A stretch of DNA of 64,000 bases. Source: Micromonospora sp. FIMYZ51. Its GTDB lineage: Bacteria; Actinomycetota; Actinomycetes; Mycobacteriales; Micromonosporaceae. The position numbers were made by a program, and so were the translations under genes. Numbering within the stretch: position 1 is the first letter of the stretch; each line of letters opens with the position of its first letter. The stretch is from NCBI RefSeq assembly GCF_038246755.1, contig NZ_CP134706.1:1054001-1118000 (forward strand), read 5' to 3'. This document shows, piece by piece, positions 1-7,884 of this stretch. The notes under the pieces were generated by a model. It made no database searches. It saw nothing but the letters and a program-made list of their open reading frames with translations, and had not been told where the DNA came from.

Positions 1-302
1 TGTTCGGCCCGGTGCTCGTCGTGGACCGGGTGGAGAACGACAGCGCCGGCTTCGCCGCCGTCAACGACTCGGCGTACGGCCTCCAGGCCGGCGTCTTCAC
101 CCACCGCCTCGACGTCGCCTTCACGGCGGCCCGGACCCTGGAGGTGGGCGGCGTCATCGTCGGTGACGTACCGTCCTACCGCGCCGACCAGATGCCGTAC
201 GGCGGCGTGAAGGGCAGTGGCGTCGGCCGCGAGGGCCTGCGTAGCGCCATGGACGACTACACCGACCCCCGAGTAACCGTCCTCACCGGCGTAGAGCTGT
301 AA
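1..302 (+). CDS. Aldehyde dehydrogenase, C-terminal part (5' truncated by window)
   Basis: The reading frame is open from base 3 to a TAA at 300-302 and gives the last 100 or so residues of an NAD(P)-dependent aldehyde dehydrogenase. The conserved FGPVL segment, the N-x-x-x-YGLQAGVF strand region and the terminal YGGVKGSGVGREG motif are all visible; these belong to the catalytic/oligomerisation end of the family. The catalytic Cys and Glu lie upstream, outside the window, so substrate cannot be judged. Its TAA runs directly into a paired GGGCCC repeat. Benzoylformate decarboxylase at 38-39.6 kb could produce an aldehyde substrate, but nothing here links the two genes beyond the shared 3' repeat. 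Confidence 0.9.
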   Translation, partial: FGPVLVVDRVENDSAGFAAVNDSAYGLQAGVFTHRLDVAFTAARTLEVGGVIVGDVPSYRADQMPYGGVKGSGVGREGLRSAMDDYTDPRVTVLTGVEL

Positions 303-352
303 GGAAGGGCCCCTTATTAACGCCTCGGGTAGAGGAAGGGCCCCTTATTAAC
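302..352 (+). repeat. Paired GGGCCC element, copy A
   Basis: Two identical 20-bp units (AGGAAGGGCCCCTTATTAAC) start at 302 and 333, exactly 31 bp apart, separated by GCCTCGGGTAG. Each unit has a palindromic AAGGGGCCCTT-like core and ends in a TTAAC box. The element begins at the last base of the aldehyde dehydrogenase stop codon and sits between two convergent gene ends. The same arrangement recurs at 31713-31763 and, inverted, at 37948-37998. It could act as a transcription terminator or 3' UTR element; that is inference. Confidence 0.85.
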
Positions 353-365
353 AACCGGCGGCGGT

Positions 366-1622
366 TCACCAGGTGCCGTCGTCGCGTACCCGGGCCGGGG
401 CGCGGCCGAGTAGCAGCGTGGTGAGCGCCTCGTCGATGTCCGCGCCGAGGAACCACTCGCCGGCCTGATCCAGCGCGAAGATCCGGCCCTGCTCGTCCAC
501 AGCGATGATGCTGTGCTGGTGCTCGGTGCCGATCGGAAACAGCCGGACCCCGAGTACCGCCGCGAAATCGGCAAGCGTGTCAGCGGTGTGCGCGATGGTG
601 TGCGGCCGGATGTCAAAACGGGAAATCCAGACCTGCTCACCGGGACCGAGTCGGGCGCCGACCAGGCTCGGGAAGGCGGTAAGGGTTCGTAATGCGGCCG
701 GAAATGCTTGGTGCGAGTGACTCCTCCCGGTAACGGCGACGACATCTCGGACTCCTGCGGCGGCCATGACCTGGTCGCCGAAGTGGGGACGCCAGCCGGC
801 CGCGACGAGTGCATTTGTCACTTCGGACGAAAACCTGCCGGGCTCCGGGTCGGCTGCCGGCTCGGGATACCACGGTGCCGTCCAGCCACGGTCAGACCAG
901 GGCAGGACGTTGAAGTGGACGAGAAAGTTGATGCAGGAATCGCAAGGTCGTTCGGCGCGCCCGCCGGCCGGGTCGCCGGCCTCCCGCACGAGGTAGCAGT
1001 CGAAACGGGCTTCGCCGAGCAGGGCTGCCGCGTCGCCGGCGTCCATCGGGGCGATGCCTTCGGCGGCTCGGCGCTGGTCGTACTGGTGTAGGACATCGGA
1101 TACGACGACGAACTCGGCGTGTCGGTCGCCGCCACGGACCAGATGCCCTGGGGGCAGTTCGTCGAGGTATGCGCGGACCAACGGATGATGATTGAGTTCC
1201 ACGTCTCCCTTGACGCCGTGCGCGGTGAAGATCCGCCCTTCGATGGTCAGGTGCGCCGCAGTGGTGGGGGTGGCGGCTCGACGGATCTCCCGCAGCAGCT
1301 GGCTGGCCGGGTCCACGGTGCGTGGAACCGGGGGCCCGGTCGGGCGACTGCGACGGAAGAGCTGCTCGACCACGTCGGGCGGGACCCGGGGCCAGGTGCT
1401 CACCTCGCCGGTCTCCTTGTCGACCACCGTGGTCGGTAGGTCACCGGGGAGGGCTCTGGCCTGCGTGGACACCGTCGACGTGATGACGTAGCCGAGATCG
1501 AACTCCGTCACGACCGGATGGCATTCGTGCCCCAGGCGCAGTGAGTCGCGGCGCGCCCATACCGCCGCAATCTGCTCGGCCTGCTCGCGGTCAATCACAA
1601 CGGCGAACCTACCGGACAACAT
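366..1622 (-). CDS. YrhB/Imm35-like + YwqJ-type deaminase + SUKH-3-like fusion protein
   Basis: This 418-residue protein appears to have three parts. Residues 1-95 resemble YrhB/Imm35 immunity domains ([10 protein letters not shown], then [11 protein letters not shown]). The middle carries a cytidine-deaminase-like zinc signature: HAE at 168-170 and PCDSC at about 226-230, as in YwqJ-related deaminases. The last 150 residues match the SUKH-3 immunity pattern. A nuclease-type deaminase flanked by immunity folds is typical of polymorphic-toxin neighbourhoods, and the gene is divergent from such a locus. The ATG at 1622 was chosen because homology starts there; an earlier in-frame ATG at 1706 would overlap the divergent gene. 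Whether the deaminase is an active effector or a vestige is not clear. Confidence 0.72.
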   Translation of the reverse strand: MLSGRFAVVIDREQAEQIAAVWARRDSLRLGHECHPVVTEFDLGYVITSTVSTQARALPGDLPTTVVDKETGEVSTWPRVPPDVVEQLFRRSRPTGPPVPRTVDPASQLLREIRRAATPTTAAHLTIEGRIFTAHGVKGDVELNHHPLVRAYLDELPPGHLVRGGDRHAEFVVVSDVLHQYDQRRAAEGIAPMDAGDAAALLGEARFDCYLVREAGDPAGGRAERPCDSCINFLVHFNVLPWSDRGWTAPWYPEPAADPEPGRFSSEVTNALVAAGWRPHFGDQVMAAAGVRDVVAVTGRSHSHQAFPAALRTLTAFPSLVGARLGPGEQVWISRFDIRPHTIAHTADTLADFAAVLGVRLFPIGTEHQHSIIAVDEQGRIFALDQAGEWFLGADIDEALTTLLLGRAPARVRDDGTW

Positions 1623-1677
1623 GAATTCGTGGCAGCCGGTATGGTTCGCTTTACCGACGGTGACGAGAGGTGTTGCG

Positions 1678-2091
1678 TTGACCGACAACGTGGACCGTGC
1701 AGCCAATCGCGCCCTGCGGGCCCGGTTCGACGAGGTGTTCGGGCAATATCAGCAGCTTCGGTCCGGTTTGGACGAGCTACAGGCCCGGCTCGCCGAGCTG
1801 CGGGTGACCGAACGTTCCGAGGACGGGCAGGTCACCGCAACCGTCAACGCCCGGGGCGAACTGGTGTCGGTGGAACTGGCTTCCGCGATCTACCGGGACC
1901 GCGATCCCAGGGCGCTGAGCACGAAGATCACCGCCACGGTACGGCGGGCCAGCGCCGCCGCGACAGCGGCCACCCAGGAACTCGTGGCGGGCTACCTGCC
2001 GGCCGGCTCCGGCACCGCCGACTTCCTGCGTACCGGCGACTTTGGTGCCCTGCTCGGCCGGGCCGACACAGTGCTGCGCCGGGGCGAGTGA
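1678..2091 (+). CDS. YbaB/EbfC family nucleoid-associated protein
   Basis: A 137-residue protein with the YbaB/EbfC layout: an N-terminal amphipathic helix (about residues 5-45, [18 protein letters not shown]), a short beta hairpin with the [15 protein letters not shown] pattern, and a C-terminal helix rich in Ala. Such proteins are dimeric DNA binders; in actinomycetes a divergent form usually precedes WXG-like and toxin genes of type VII secretion loci, as here. I start it at TTG 1678 because GAGAGG lies upstream at normal spacing and homology begins at once; an ATG at 1621 would overlap the divergent gene. Its stop overlaps the next start as TGATG, so translation is coupled. Confidence 0.7.
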   Translation: MTDNVDRAANRALRARFDEVFGQYQQLRSGLDELQARLAELRVTERSEDGQVTATVNARGELVSVELASAIYRDRDPRALSTKITATVRRASAAATAATQELVAGYLPAGSGTADFLRTGDFGALLGRADTVLRRGE

Positions 2092-2429
2092 TGGCCGGGC
2101 AGCTCTGGCTAGATCCGGTGCGAGCCCGGCGCGCCGGGGCGGACCTGACCCGCGTCGGTGAGGCGGTGACGGGGCGTCGCGCAGAGGATGGTGCCGCGAT
2201 AGCGGCGGCGAGCGCCCGGCGGCCGTGGGGGCGCGACGATATCGGCGCCGCGTTCGAGCAGCAGTACCGCGGCTACGAGGAGATGGCGCTGCGGGTCTGG
2301 GCGGGAGTGGGCCGCAGGTTGGCGGAGCTGGGTTCGGACGTGGTCCGTTCCGTGGAGGCCAACCTGGAGACGGACGCGGCCAACGCCAGCCGGCTGAACC
2401 GGGTGGCCGAGACCGGGCCAGAGCGCTGA
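2091..2429 (+). CDS. WXG100/EspC-like small helical protein of a type VII secretion locus
   Basis: This 112-residue protein is almost wholly helical, with a central [12 protein letters not shown] turn and no signal peptide. The size, the helix-turn-helix hairpin and the position between a YbaB-like gene and a large CpnT-like toxin gene match the ESX-associated small proteins that partner type VII substrates. The canonical Trp-X-Gly is replaced by PWG, so family membership is inferred from context as much as from sequence. It starts within the stop codon of the upstream gene and ends 22 bp before the toxin gene, so all three genes probably form one operon. Confidence 0.55.
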   Translation: MAGQLWLDPVRARRAGADLTRVGEAVTGRRAEDGAAIAAASARRPWGRDDIGAAFEQQYRGYEEMALRVWAGVGRRLAELGSDVVRSVEANLETDAANASRLNRVAETGPER

Positions 2430-2451
2430 TTCCCGGACCGGGAGGACGTCG

Positions 2452-5400
2452 ATGACGGTGCTGCCGAGCCCGATCCCGCACCCTTTGGACTACTCGCCCT
2501 GGGACCTGCCCGGCTGGATCTACGAGGCGCTCGACTGGGTGATCGGCGTGGAATGGCCGGAGGGCGACGAACGCGCCGTCTGGGATCTGGCCGACCAGTG
2601 GTACGCGGTCGCCGGGGTCCTCGCCGGCCCGCAGACGGACGCGAACATCGCTGCCACCGAGGTTCGCCAGGGGTACGGCGCGGTCGGGGCGGTGGCAGCC
2701 GCGTTCGACATCGCGTGGCAGCGGGTGGCCGATGGCGAGGAGGCGCCACTGCCGGTACTGCTCGCCGTCAGCCAGGACCTGGGCCGGGTGGTGGAGGAGT
2801 GCGGCTGCGACATCGAAGGCGCCAAGCTCGAAGTCTGGATCGAGCTGGGCATTCTGGTGATCGAACTGCTGGCGCTGGCAGTGGCGGCGGTGCTCACCGC
2901 CGGGGCCGCCTCACCTGCCGCCGCCGGGGCGATTGCCGCGACCCGGTTCCTGGTGCAGCAGATTTTTCGGCGGCTGCTGGCCCAACTGGCCCGTAAGACC
3001 CTCAAACAGGGCCTCAAGGAGGCCGGGGAACGGGCAGCGAAGCAGGTGACCAAGGGTGGGGCGAAGGGCCTGACGCGCCGCGCCGCCCGGGAAGGGCTGG
3101 AGGAGGCGGCCGAGGAAGCGGGAGTGAACCTGGCCACCCAGGCGTACCAGAACTCGACGGGTCGCCGACAGGGTGTCGACGTCACCGACCTGGGAACCAA
3201 CGCGATCGGCGGCCTGGCCGGCGGTGCTGCGGCGCCGCTGGCCGGCCTCGGCCGGCACGCCACCGGCCGGGCAGCCCGGATGGCGGAGCATGTCGGCCGG
3301 GAGATGACCGGCGAGGTGATCGCCGACCAGGCGGCGAGCCTCGCCACCGGGCAGGGACTGACATCCCTGGAAGACGCCGTGCGGGCGGCAGCGTCTGGTG
3401 CCCGTGGTTCGGCCACCGCCCAGACCGATCACGCCCTGCAAGCTCGGCTCAACGGCCAGCTCAGCGCCCTGTCCGATCCGTCCCTTCCACCGCTGATACT
3501 GCCCGGTCCAGCTTCTCCCGAGCTATTGCTCGACTCCGCAGCACCGGCGTATGCCGCTGGGCAGGGTTCGACGGGAGAAGTGTCGATCCCTACCCAGCGG
3601 AGCCCGGTCGAGCCGCTGTCCGCCGGGCCGTCCGCTGCTTCCCCGCTGCCCGCCGGGCCCTCGCCGGCTCAGGAGGGCAGCGTCGTCCCGGTGCCTTCCG
3701 CTGAGTCGCCGCAAGCTGCGCAGGCGACGCAGCCCGCCGGCCACGACCCGGGCCGGACACCGGACCGTCAGACCGAGGCGGGCCAGCGGCCGGAGCCGGA
3801 CCAGCCGATCCGCGACGTTCCGACGATTGAGGTGCCACGCCCGGGCGAGGCAACCAGCGCACCTTCCGCCGTGAGTCAGTCGACGACGGTCCCGACGGGC
3901 GGCCCGGTCAATCCGCCGGGCCCGACGCTCTCCACGGTTGCCCCGCCGTCGCTCACACCGGGGCCGGGTGTCGTCACCGCCGTGGATATGACCGGCACGG
4001 GCACGATGGGTGGGACGGCGACCGGTACCGGCGGGCCATCTATCGTGGGCGGGCCAGCGGCGGCCCAACCGACGGTGTACCCGCCGCCAGCAAGACCAAC
4101 AGAGGGCATCCCGTCCGTGGTCTCATCACCGCGACCGGAACCGCCCCCTGCTCCGCCACGGTCGGCATTGGTCGAAGCGCTCGCCCCGACCTCTCATGCT
4201 GTGCACCGCCCGGAAAGCGCCCCCGCTCCGACCTCGCCGTTCCGGCCGCCGGATCGCCACGACGGTAATTGGACCGCCGAGCGGGAATCCCTTGAACGAC
4301 GCCGCTACCAGGGCCACTACGAGTCGCAGCGGGCACGTTATGAGGACACGCGCCGCTCGCGTGACGCGGCGCGGCTGAGGGGTAACGCGGCAGAGCACTA
4401 CCGTAGGGCGGCTGAATACGCCGCCTACGCCCGCCAACTTCACCGCTCGGGCCAGCGGCAACTCTCAGATGACTGGCAACGTGCGGCGAACGAGGAGACT
4501 CGTGCGTACGGTGAGTGTCTGGATCTGGCGGACGAGGTGCTGGCCGGTTCCGTTGTGCCGGAGATGGTGGCGGTCGACCGGCCGGAGGACTTTCGCCGGA
4601 TCAACGACGACGTAGGTGATCTTGCTGCGGGAGCGATCGAGACCAGCGACCGCTCGGCACTTTCCGGTGACGATCATCCGCCGCCGATCGACCGGTCCCG
4701 CCGGTACGGCCAGCCTGGTGGGCTGCGCCCACCGCTTGCCCTGCACCAGTTGGACGTGGAGCGGCAGATGCCCCGGGACCGGGCCGGCAACGTGCTGCGT
4801 ACCGCAGATCCCCGGGTGGGCGACTGGTTCGGGCTGGTCAACGACGGTGGGCCGCAGGCCGACCCGACCCGAGGCATCAACTGTCTGGACTGCACGCTCT
4901 CGCTCTTCGACACCTGGGTGCACGGCCGTCCACGGGTTTCGGCGCCGCGCACCTTCGATGCGTACCAGTCCGGCGACGTCACCCGGCCGCTCAACGGTGA
5001 GCAGGACGGCACCGCCCGGGTCGAGGACGTCACGGGCGGGCGTTTCCAGCGGCTCTGCGACGGTACCGCCACCACGGACGCCGGCCGGCAGCAAGCACTG
5101 GACGCGGGCTACCGCAACCTGCACGACCAGCTTCTGCTTGGTGGCCACGGCAGCTTCGCCTTCGTCGTGAACCATCTGGAGCGGGGCGGTTCGCACATCT
5201 GGGTGGCGCTGAACCAGAACGGCACCGTGCTCTACGTCGACCCGCAGATCGGGTTGGTCAGTGACCGTCCGCTGTATCGGCATCATGGTGCCGCGTACCC
5301 CTTCAATGCGCTCGATGCGGACGTGTTGGTGCTCGACGGCACCGCCCGGCCGATGCCGCTGACCGGGTTGCAGCGGGGCTTGTACAGCCGACGACCGGAC

Positions 5401-5487
5401 CTGCCGGGTTATCCATCAGCCAAGGAGCATCACGGCTACGGGGAGCCGTACCTCAATCGAGTGCACCTGCTCGGCGGCCCCGAGTAG
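2452..5487 (+). CDS. CpnT-like polymorphic toxin with C-terminal papain-fold (Tox-PL) glutamine deamidase domain
   Basis: A 1011-residue modular protein. Residues 1-130 resemble the N-terminal WXG100-like domain of CpnT-type toxins (repeated PWDLPGWIYEALDW and Trp-rich helices). A hydrophobic stretch follows at about 128-160, then a Lys/Arg-rich helical region to about 280, a Pro/Thr/Ser-rich linker to about 620, and a charged coiled segment to about 720. The C-terminal 230 residues form a papain-like toxin domain with Cys in GINCLDC (C811, with C814 nearby), His in SHIWVAL (H915) and Asp in YVDPQ (D930), the Cys-His-Asp triad of Tox-PL deamidases. Export by type VII secretion is inferred. 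No dedicated immunity gene follows; the candidate immunity domains are in the divergent gene at 366-1622. Confidence 0.8.
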   Translation: MTVLPSPIPHPLDYSPWDLPGWIYEALDWVIGVEWPEGDERAVWDLADQWYAVAGVLAGPQTDANIAATEVRQGYGAVGAVAAAFDIAWQRVADGEEAPLPVLLAVSQDLGRVVEECGCDIEGAKLEVWIELGILVIELLALAVAAVLTAGAASPAAAGAIAATRFLVQQIFRRLLAQLARKTLKQGLKEAGERAAKQVTKGGAKGLTRRAAREGLEEAAEEAGVNLATQAYQNSTGRRQGVDVTDLGTNAIGGLAGGAAAPLAGLGRHATGRAARMAEHVGREMTGEVIADQAASLATGQGLTSLEDAVRAAASGARGSATAQTDHALQARLNGQLSALSDPSLPPLILPGPASPELLLDSAAPAYAAGQGSTGEVSIPTQRSPVEPLSAGPSAASPLPAGPSPAQEGSVVPVPSAESPQAAQATQPAGHDPGRTPDRQTEAGQRPEPDQPIRDVPTIEVPRPGEATSAPSAVSQSTTVPTGGPVNPPGPTLSTVAPPSLTPGPGVVTAVDMTGTGTMGGTATGTGGPSIVGGPAAAQPTVYPPPARPTEGIPSVVSSPRPEPPPAPPRSALVEALAPTSHAVHRPESAPAPTSPFRPPDRHDGNWTAERESLERRRYQGHYESQRARYEDTRRSRDAARLRGNAAEHYRRAAEYAAYARQLHRSGQRQLSDDWQRAANEETRAYGECLDLADEVLAGSVVPEMVAVDRPEDFRRINDDVGDLAAGAIETSDRSALSGDDHPPPIDRSRRYGQPGGLRPPLALHQLDVERQMPRDRAGNVLRTADPRVGDWFGLVNDGGPQADPTRGINCLDCTLSLFDTWVHGRPRVSAPRTFDAYQSGDVTRPLNGEQDGTARVEDVTGGRFQRLCDGTATTDAGRQQALDAGYRNLHDQLLLGGHGSFAFVVNHLERGGSHIWVALNQNGTVLYVDPQIGLVSDRPLYRHHGAAYPFNALDADVLVLDGTARPMPLTGLQRGLYSRRPDLPGYPSAKEHHGYGEPYLNRVHLLGGPE

Positions 5488-5679
5488 GTCGCGGAGGCCG
5501 GCCGCCCGAGAGGGCCGAGCGCGGCGACCGCGAAGCCGGGTGGGCTGACGGTCCTCGGCGACGGCTCGGGTATCTCGCGGCCACCGCGGTGCGGCAAGCG
5601 CACGAAGCCGGGCAGCGGGGGTCCTCTCCGGGTGCCACATTCTGTTTCAGCCGTGAAGTGACGCCCGTCTCAATCAAGG

Positions 5680-5725
5680 TTCAAGATTGAAGCTGCTGCT
5701 CTATGCTCGACTTCAAGATTGAAGC
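5680..5725 (+). promoter_or_regulatory. Twin palindromic operators around a putative -10 box of the azoreductase gene
   Basis: The 14-mer TTCAAGATTGAAGC occurs at 5680-5693 and again at 5712-5725. Each copy contains the perfect inverted repeat TTCAA-GA-TTGAA. Between them, TATGCT at 5702-5707 fits an actinobacterial -10 box, so the first operator would cover the -35 region and the second the start of the transcript. This is the usual layout for a MarR- or HxlR-type repressor. No such regulator is encoded next to it. The rest of 5488-5679 holds no gene that I can support. Confidence 0.6.
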
Positions 5726-5745
5726 TATCGATGTCGGGAGTAGTA

Positions 5746-6393
5746 ATGACCTTGTTCCGGCTGGATGCCAGCATCCGCACCCACGGCTCGGCGAGTCGCG
5801 AGATTGCCGACATCGTCGAGGCGGAGTGGCTCGACAGGCACCCCGGCGACGTGGTCGAGCGTCGTCACATCGGGGTCGACGTACTGCCACCGGACCGGTG
5901 GGCGGCAGCGGTGGCCGGCGGGATGACTCCGGCCGAGGAGCGTACCGCCGAGCAGCGTGCGGGCCTTGCCCTGGCCGCGACGCTGATGGACGAACTGGTC
6001 GCCGCCGACGCGATTCTGTTCGCCGTGCCGCTCTACAACTACGGCGTCTCCGCGCACTTCAAGATGTACGTGGACCTGGTTCTCGCCGACCCGCGCGCGA
6101 CCGGCAAGAACTTCCTCGCCGGCAAGCCGGTCGTGCTCGCCACGGCCCGCGGCGGCGCCTACGGGACCGGCACTCCGCGCGAGGGGTGGGACCACTCCAC
6201 GCCGTACCTGCGTCGGATCATCGCCGACTGCTGGGGTGCCGATCTGACCGTGGTGGAACGTGAGTTCACCCTCGTCGGCGTCAACCCCGCGCTCGACTCC
6301 TTCGCTGACCAGGCCGCGCAGATGCATGTCGAAGCCCTGCACGCCGCCCGGGAGGCCGGGCGTGCCCTCGGCGCGCTGCCCGTCTCGGCCTAG
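5746..6393 (+). CDS. FMN-dependent NAD(P)H:quinone/azo reductase (flavodoxin-like)
   Basis: A 215-residue flavodoxin-like protein of the AzoR/NQO family. Visible features are the N-terminal RLDASIRTHGSASREIA phosphate-binding loop for FMN, the AVPLYNYGVSAHFKMYVD core strand-helix, and the RGGAYGTGTPREGWDHSTPYLR segment that contacts the flavin ring. The likely role is two-electron reduction of quinones, azo or nitro compounds in the cytosol. ATG 5746 was chosen because GGGAG at 5736 gives correct spacing; an upstream ATG at 5719 falls inside the second operator. The two operators suggest induction by a substrate-sensing repressor. The stop codon is part of the first unit of a tandem repeat. 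Confidence 0.85.
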   Translation: MTLFRLDASIRTHGSASREIADIVEAEWLDRHPGDVVERRHIGVDVLPPDRWAAAVAGGMTPAEERTAEQRAGLALAATLMDELVAADAILFAVPLYNYGVSAHFKMYVDLVLADPRATGKNFLAGKPVVLATARGGAYGTGTPREGWDHSTPYLRRIIADCWGADLTVVEREFTLVGVNPALDSFADQAAQMHVEALHAAREAGRALGALPVSA

Positions 6394-6493
6394 GTTCGTC
6401 TCGGCCTAGGGCTCGTCTCGGCCTAGGTTCGTCTCGGCCTAGGGCTCGTCTCGGCCTAGGGCTCGTCTCGGCCTAGGGCTCGTCTCGGCCTCG
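6381..6493 (+). repeat. 16/17-bp tandem repeat that includes the azoreductase stop codon
   Basis: The 13-mer CGTCTCGGCCTAG starts at 6381, 6397, 6414, 6430, 6447 and 6464, with a seventh imperfect copy at 6481. Spacings are 16, 17, 16, 17, 17 and 17 bp. The first unit encodes the last residues of the azoreductase and its TAG stop, so the array looks like slippage expansion of the gene's 3' end. Confidence 0.9.
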
Positions 6494-6654
6494 GGCCCGA
6501 CCCGACCTCTGCCAGTCGGCCGAGCAGCCGGACGATCACCGGCGGGCAGAGGGTGGCGCGGCACACAGCCGGGATGCTCGACGGCCACCCCAGGTCAGCC
6601 CCCGGTAGTAGCCTGACCGCGATTCCCCGCCCGGGGGAGGAACGGTGGTTGATC

Positions 6655-7815
6655 ATGTCGGTACGTCGGCACGCGGCGCGGCTCGCGACGGTCTGCGTAC
6701 TGCTGGGGGGCCTTGTGCTGCTCGGCGGCGTGCCCGCGCATGCCGACGAGGACCAGGTGCGGGTCCGGGCCGCCGGCAAGTTCACCGCTGGCCGCTCCGC
6801 TGAGGGGGTGTCGGTCGAGGTACGCAAGCGCACCGAAGGGTGCGTCCGGGTGCGCAGCGCGCTTGGGCTGAGCCTGCCCGGCGTACGGGCCGACCAGATC
6901 GCTGTGCAGGCCAACGTGCAGGGTCGCTGGGTGCCGGTGAGCGTCTCCGGTGACGACGGATTGCTCACCACCGCCGCGATCGCCCCGGGCCGCGACGAGC
7001 TCTGCCGGGGCAAGCGCGCGTCGATGCGGTACCGGGTGGCCTTCGGGTCGGACGCACCCGACGGCCGGTTGATCGTGACCGGTGAGGCGGTCACCGCCGG
7101 GGGTGCCGTGCTGGGCCGGGCCGCGGTGGCCTCCCGGGTGGTCGGTGGACGGGTCGCGCCCTCGCCCTCGCCGTCACCCACCCCGTCGCCGACGCCGGAC
7201 GAGGATCCCGTGGAGGAGACGCCGGCTGAGGTGGTGCCGACGGTGGCGCTCGCCGCGGACGGCCCGGGCGACCTGGCGCAGACGGCCGGCGAGTCCTCGG
7301 GCGGCTCACCGGTGATGTACTTCGGCATCGCCATGGTCGCGGCCGGCGCGCTGCTCATCGGGCTACTGATCCACCGTGCCCGCAAGGACCGGCGGCAGCG
7401 CCACGAGCTGCCCGAGGTTCCATTGCCGCGTAACCCGGGCGGCACCACCTACCGGTCCGGGCAGGGCGCGGGCGCCGCGCCGGTCCTGCCGGGTCCGGGT
7501 ACCGGTCCGCCGGTGCCCCGAGGGTCCGGCGTCGTGCCACCACCGCCACCCGGCCAGGTGTACGGGTCGAGCCGGCCCGGCACGCCCCGCGTCTACGGCG
7601 CTCCGTCCGCGCCCCGCCAGCCGGGCAGCGTGTACGGGGCGCGGCCGGCCGACTCCGGCGAGCGCACTCCGGCGATGCCACCGGAAGCGCCCGCCGGGCC
7701 ACCCGCGCGGCCGGATGCGCCGGCCGGACCGCCGGACCCCGCCGGACCGCCGGACCCATCGGCGACCGGCGGCGCGGACGAGGATCCGAATCCTGTACGC
7801 GACCTCCCCGGCTGA
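6655..7815 (+). CDS. Secreted, single-pass membrane-anchored protein with Pro-rich cytoplasmic tail
   Basis: I do not recognise the family. The 386-residue product begins with a clear signal peptide (Arg-rich start, hydrophobic core, cleavage after PAHA at about residue 30). An extracellular domain of about 150 residues follows with two Cys (in EGCVRV and DELCRG), then a Pro/Ser-rich spacer, a single transmembrane helix at about residues 220-240 (MYFGIAMVAAGALLIGLLI) and a basic stop-transfer (RARKDRRQR). The last 130 residues are Pro/Gly-rich and low in complexity, on the cytoplasmic side. GGGGGAGG stands before the start; spacing would also allow TTG 6649 in the same frame. It precedes the manB operon by 69 bp, but no functional link is visible. 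Confidence 0.65.
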   Translation: MSVRRHAARLATVCVLLGGLVLLGGVPAHADEDQVRVRAAGKFTAGRSAEGVSVEVRKRTEGCVRVRSALGLSLPGVRADQIAVQANVQGRWVPVSVSGDDGLLTTAAIAPGRDELCRGKRASMRYRVAFGSDAPDGRLIVTGEAVTAGGAVLGRAAVASRVVGGRVAPSPSPSPTPSPTPDEDPVEETPAEVVPTVALAADGPGDLAQTAGESSGGSPVMYFGIAMVAAGALLIGLLIHRARKDRRQRHELPEVPLPRNPGGTTYRSGQGAGAAPVLPGPGTGPPVPRGSGVVPPPPPGQVYGSSRPGTPRVYGAPSAPRQPGSVYGARPADSGERTPAMPPEAPAGPPARPDAPAGPPDPAGPPDPSATGGADEDPNPVRDLPG

Positions 7816-7884
7816 GCCGGGGCGGGAGCGCCCCCTCCGATACGCTCAGCTTCGTTGGCGTCCTGCGGCCGAGGAGTGGAACTG

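Noticed and set aside
6456..7448. 330-codon minus-strand gene
   Set aside because: It is antisense to a gene with a clear signal peptide and transmembrane helix, and its product is Ser/Pro/Thr/Arg-rich without a domain.
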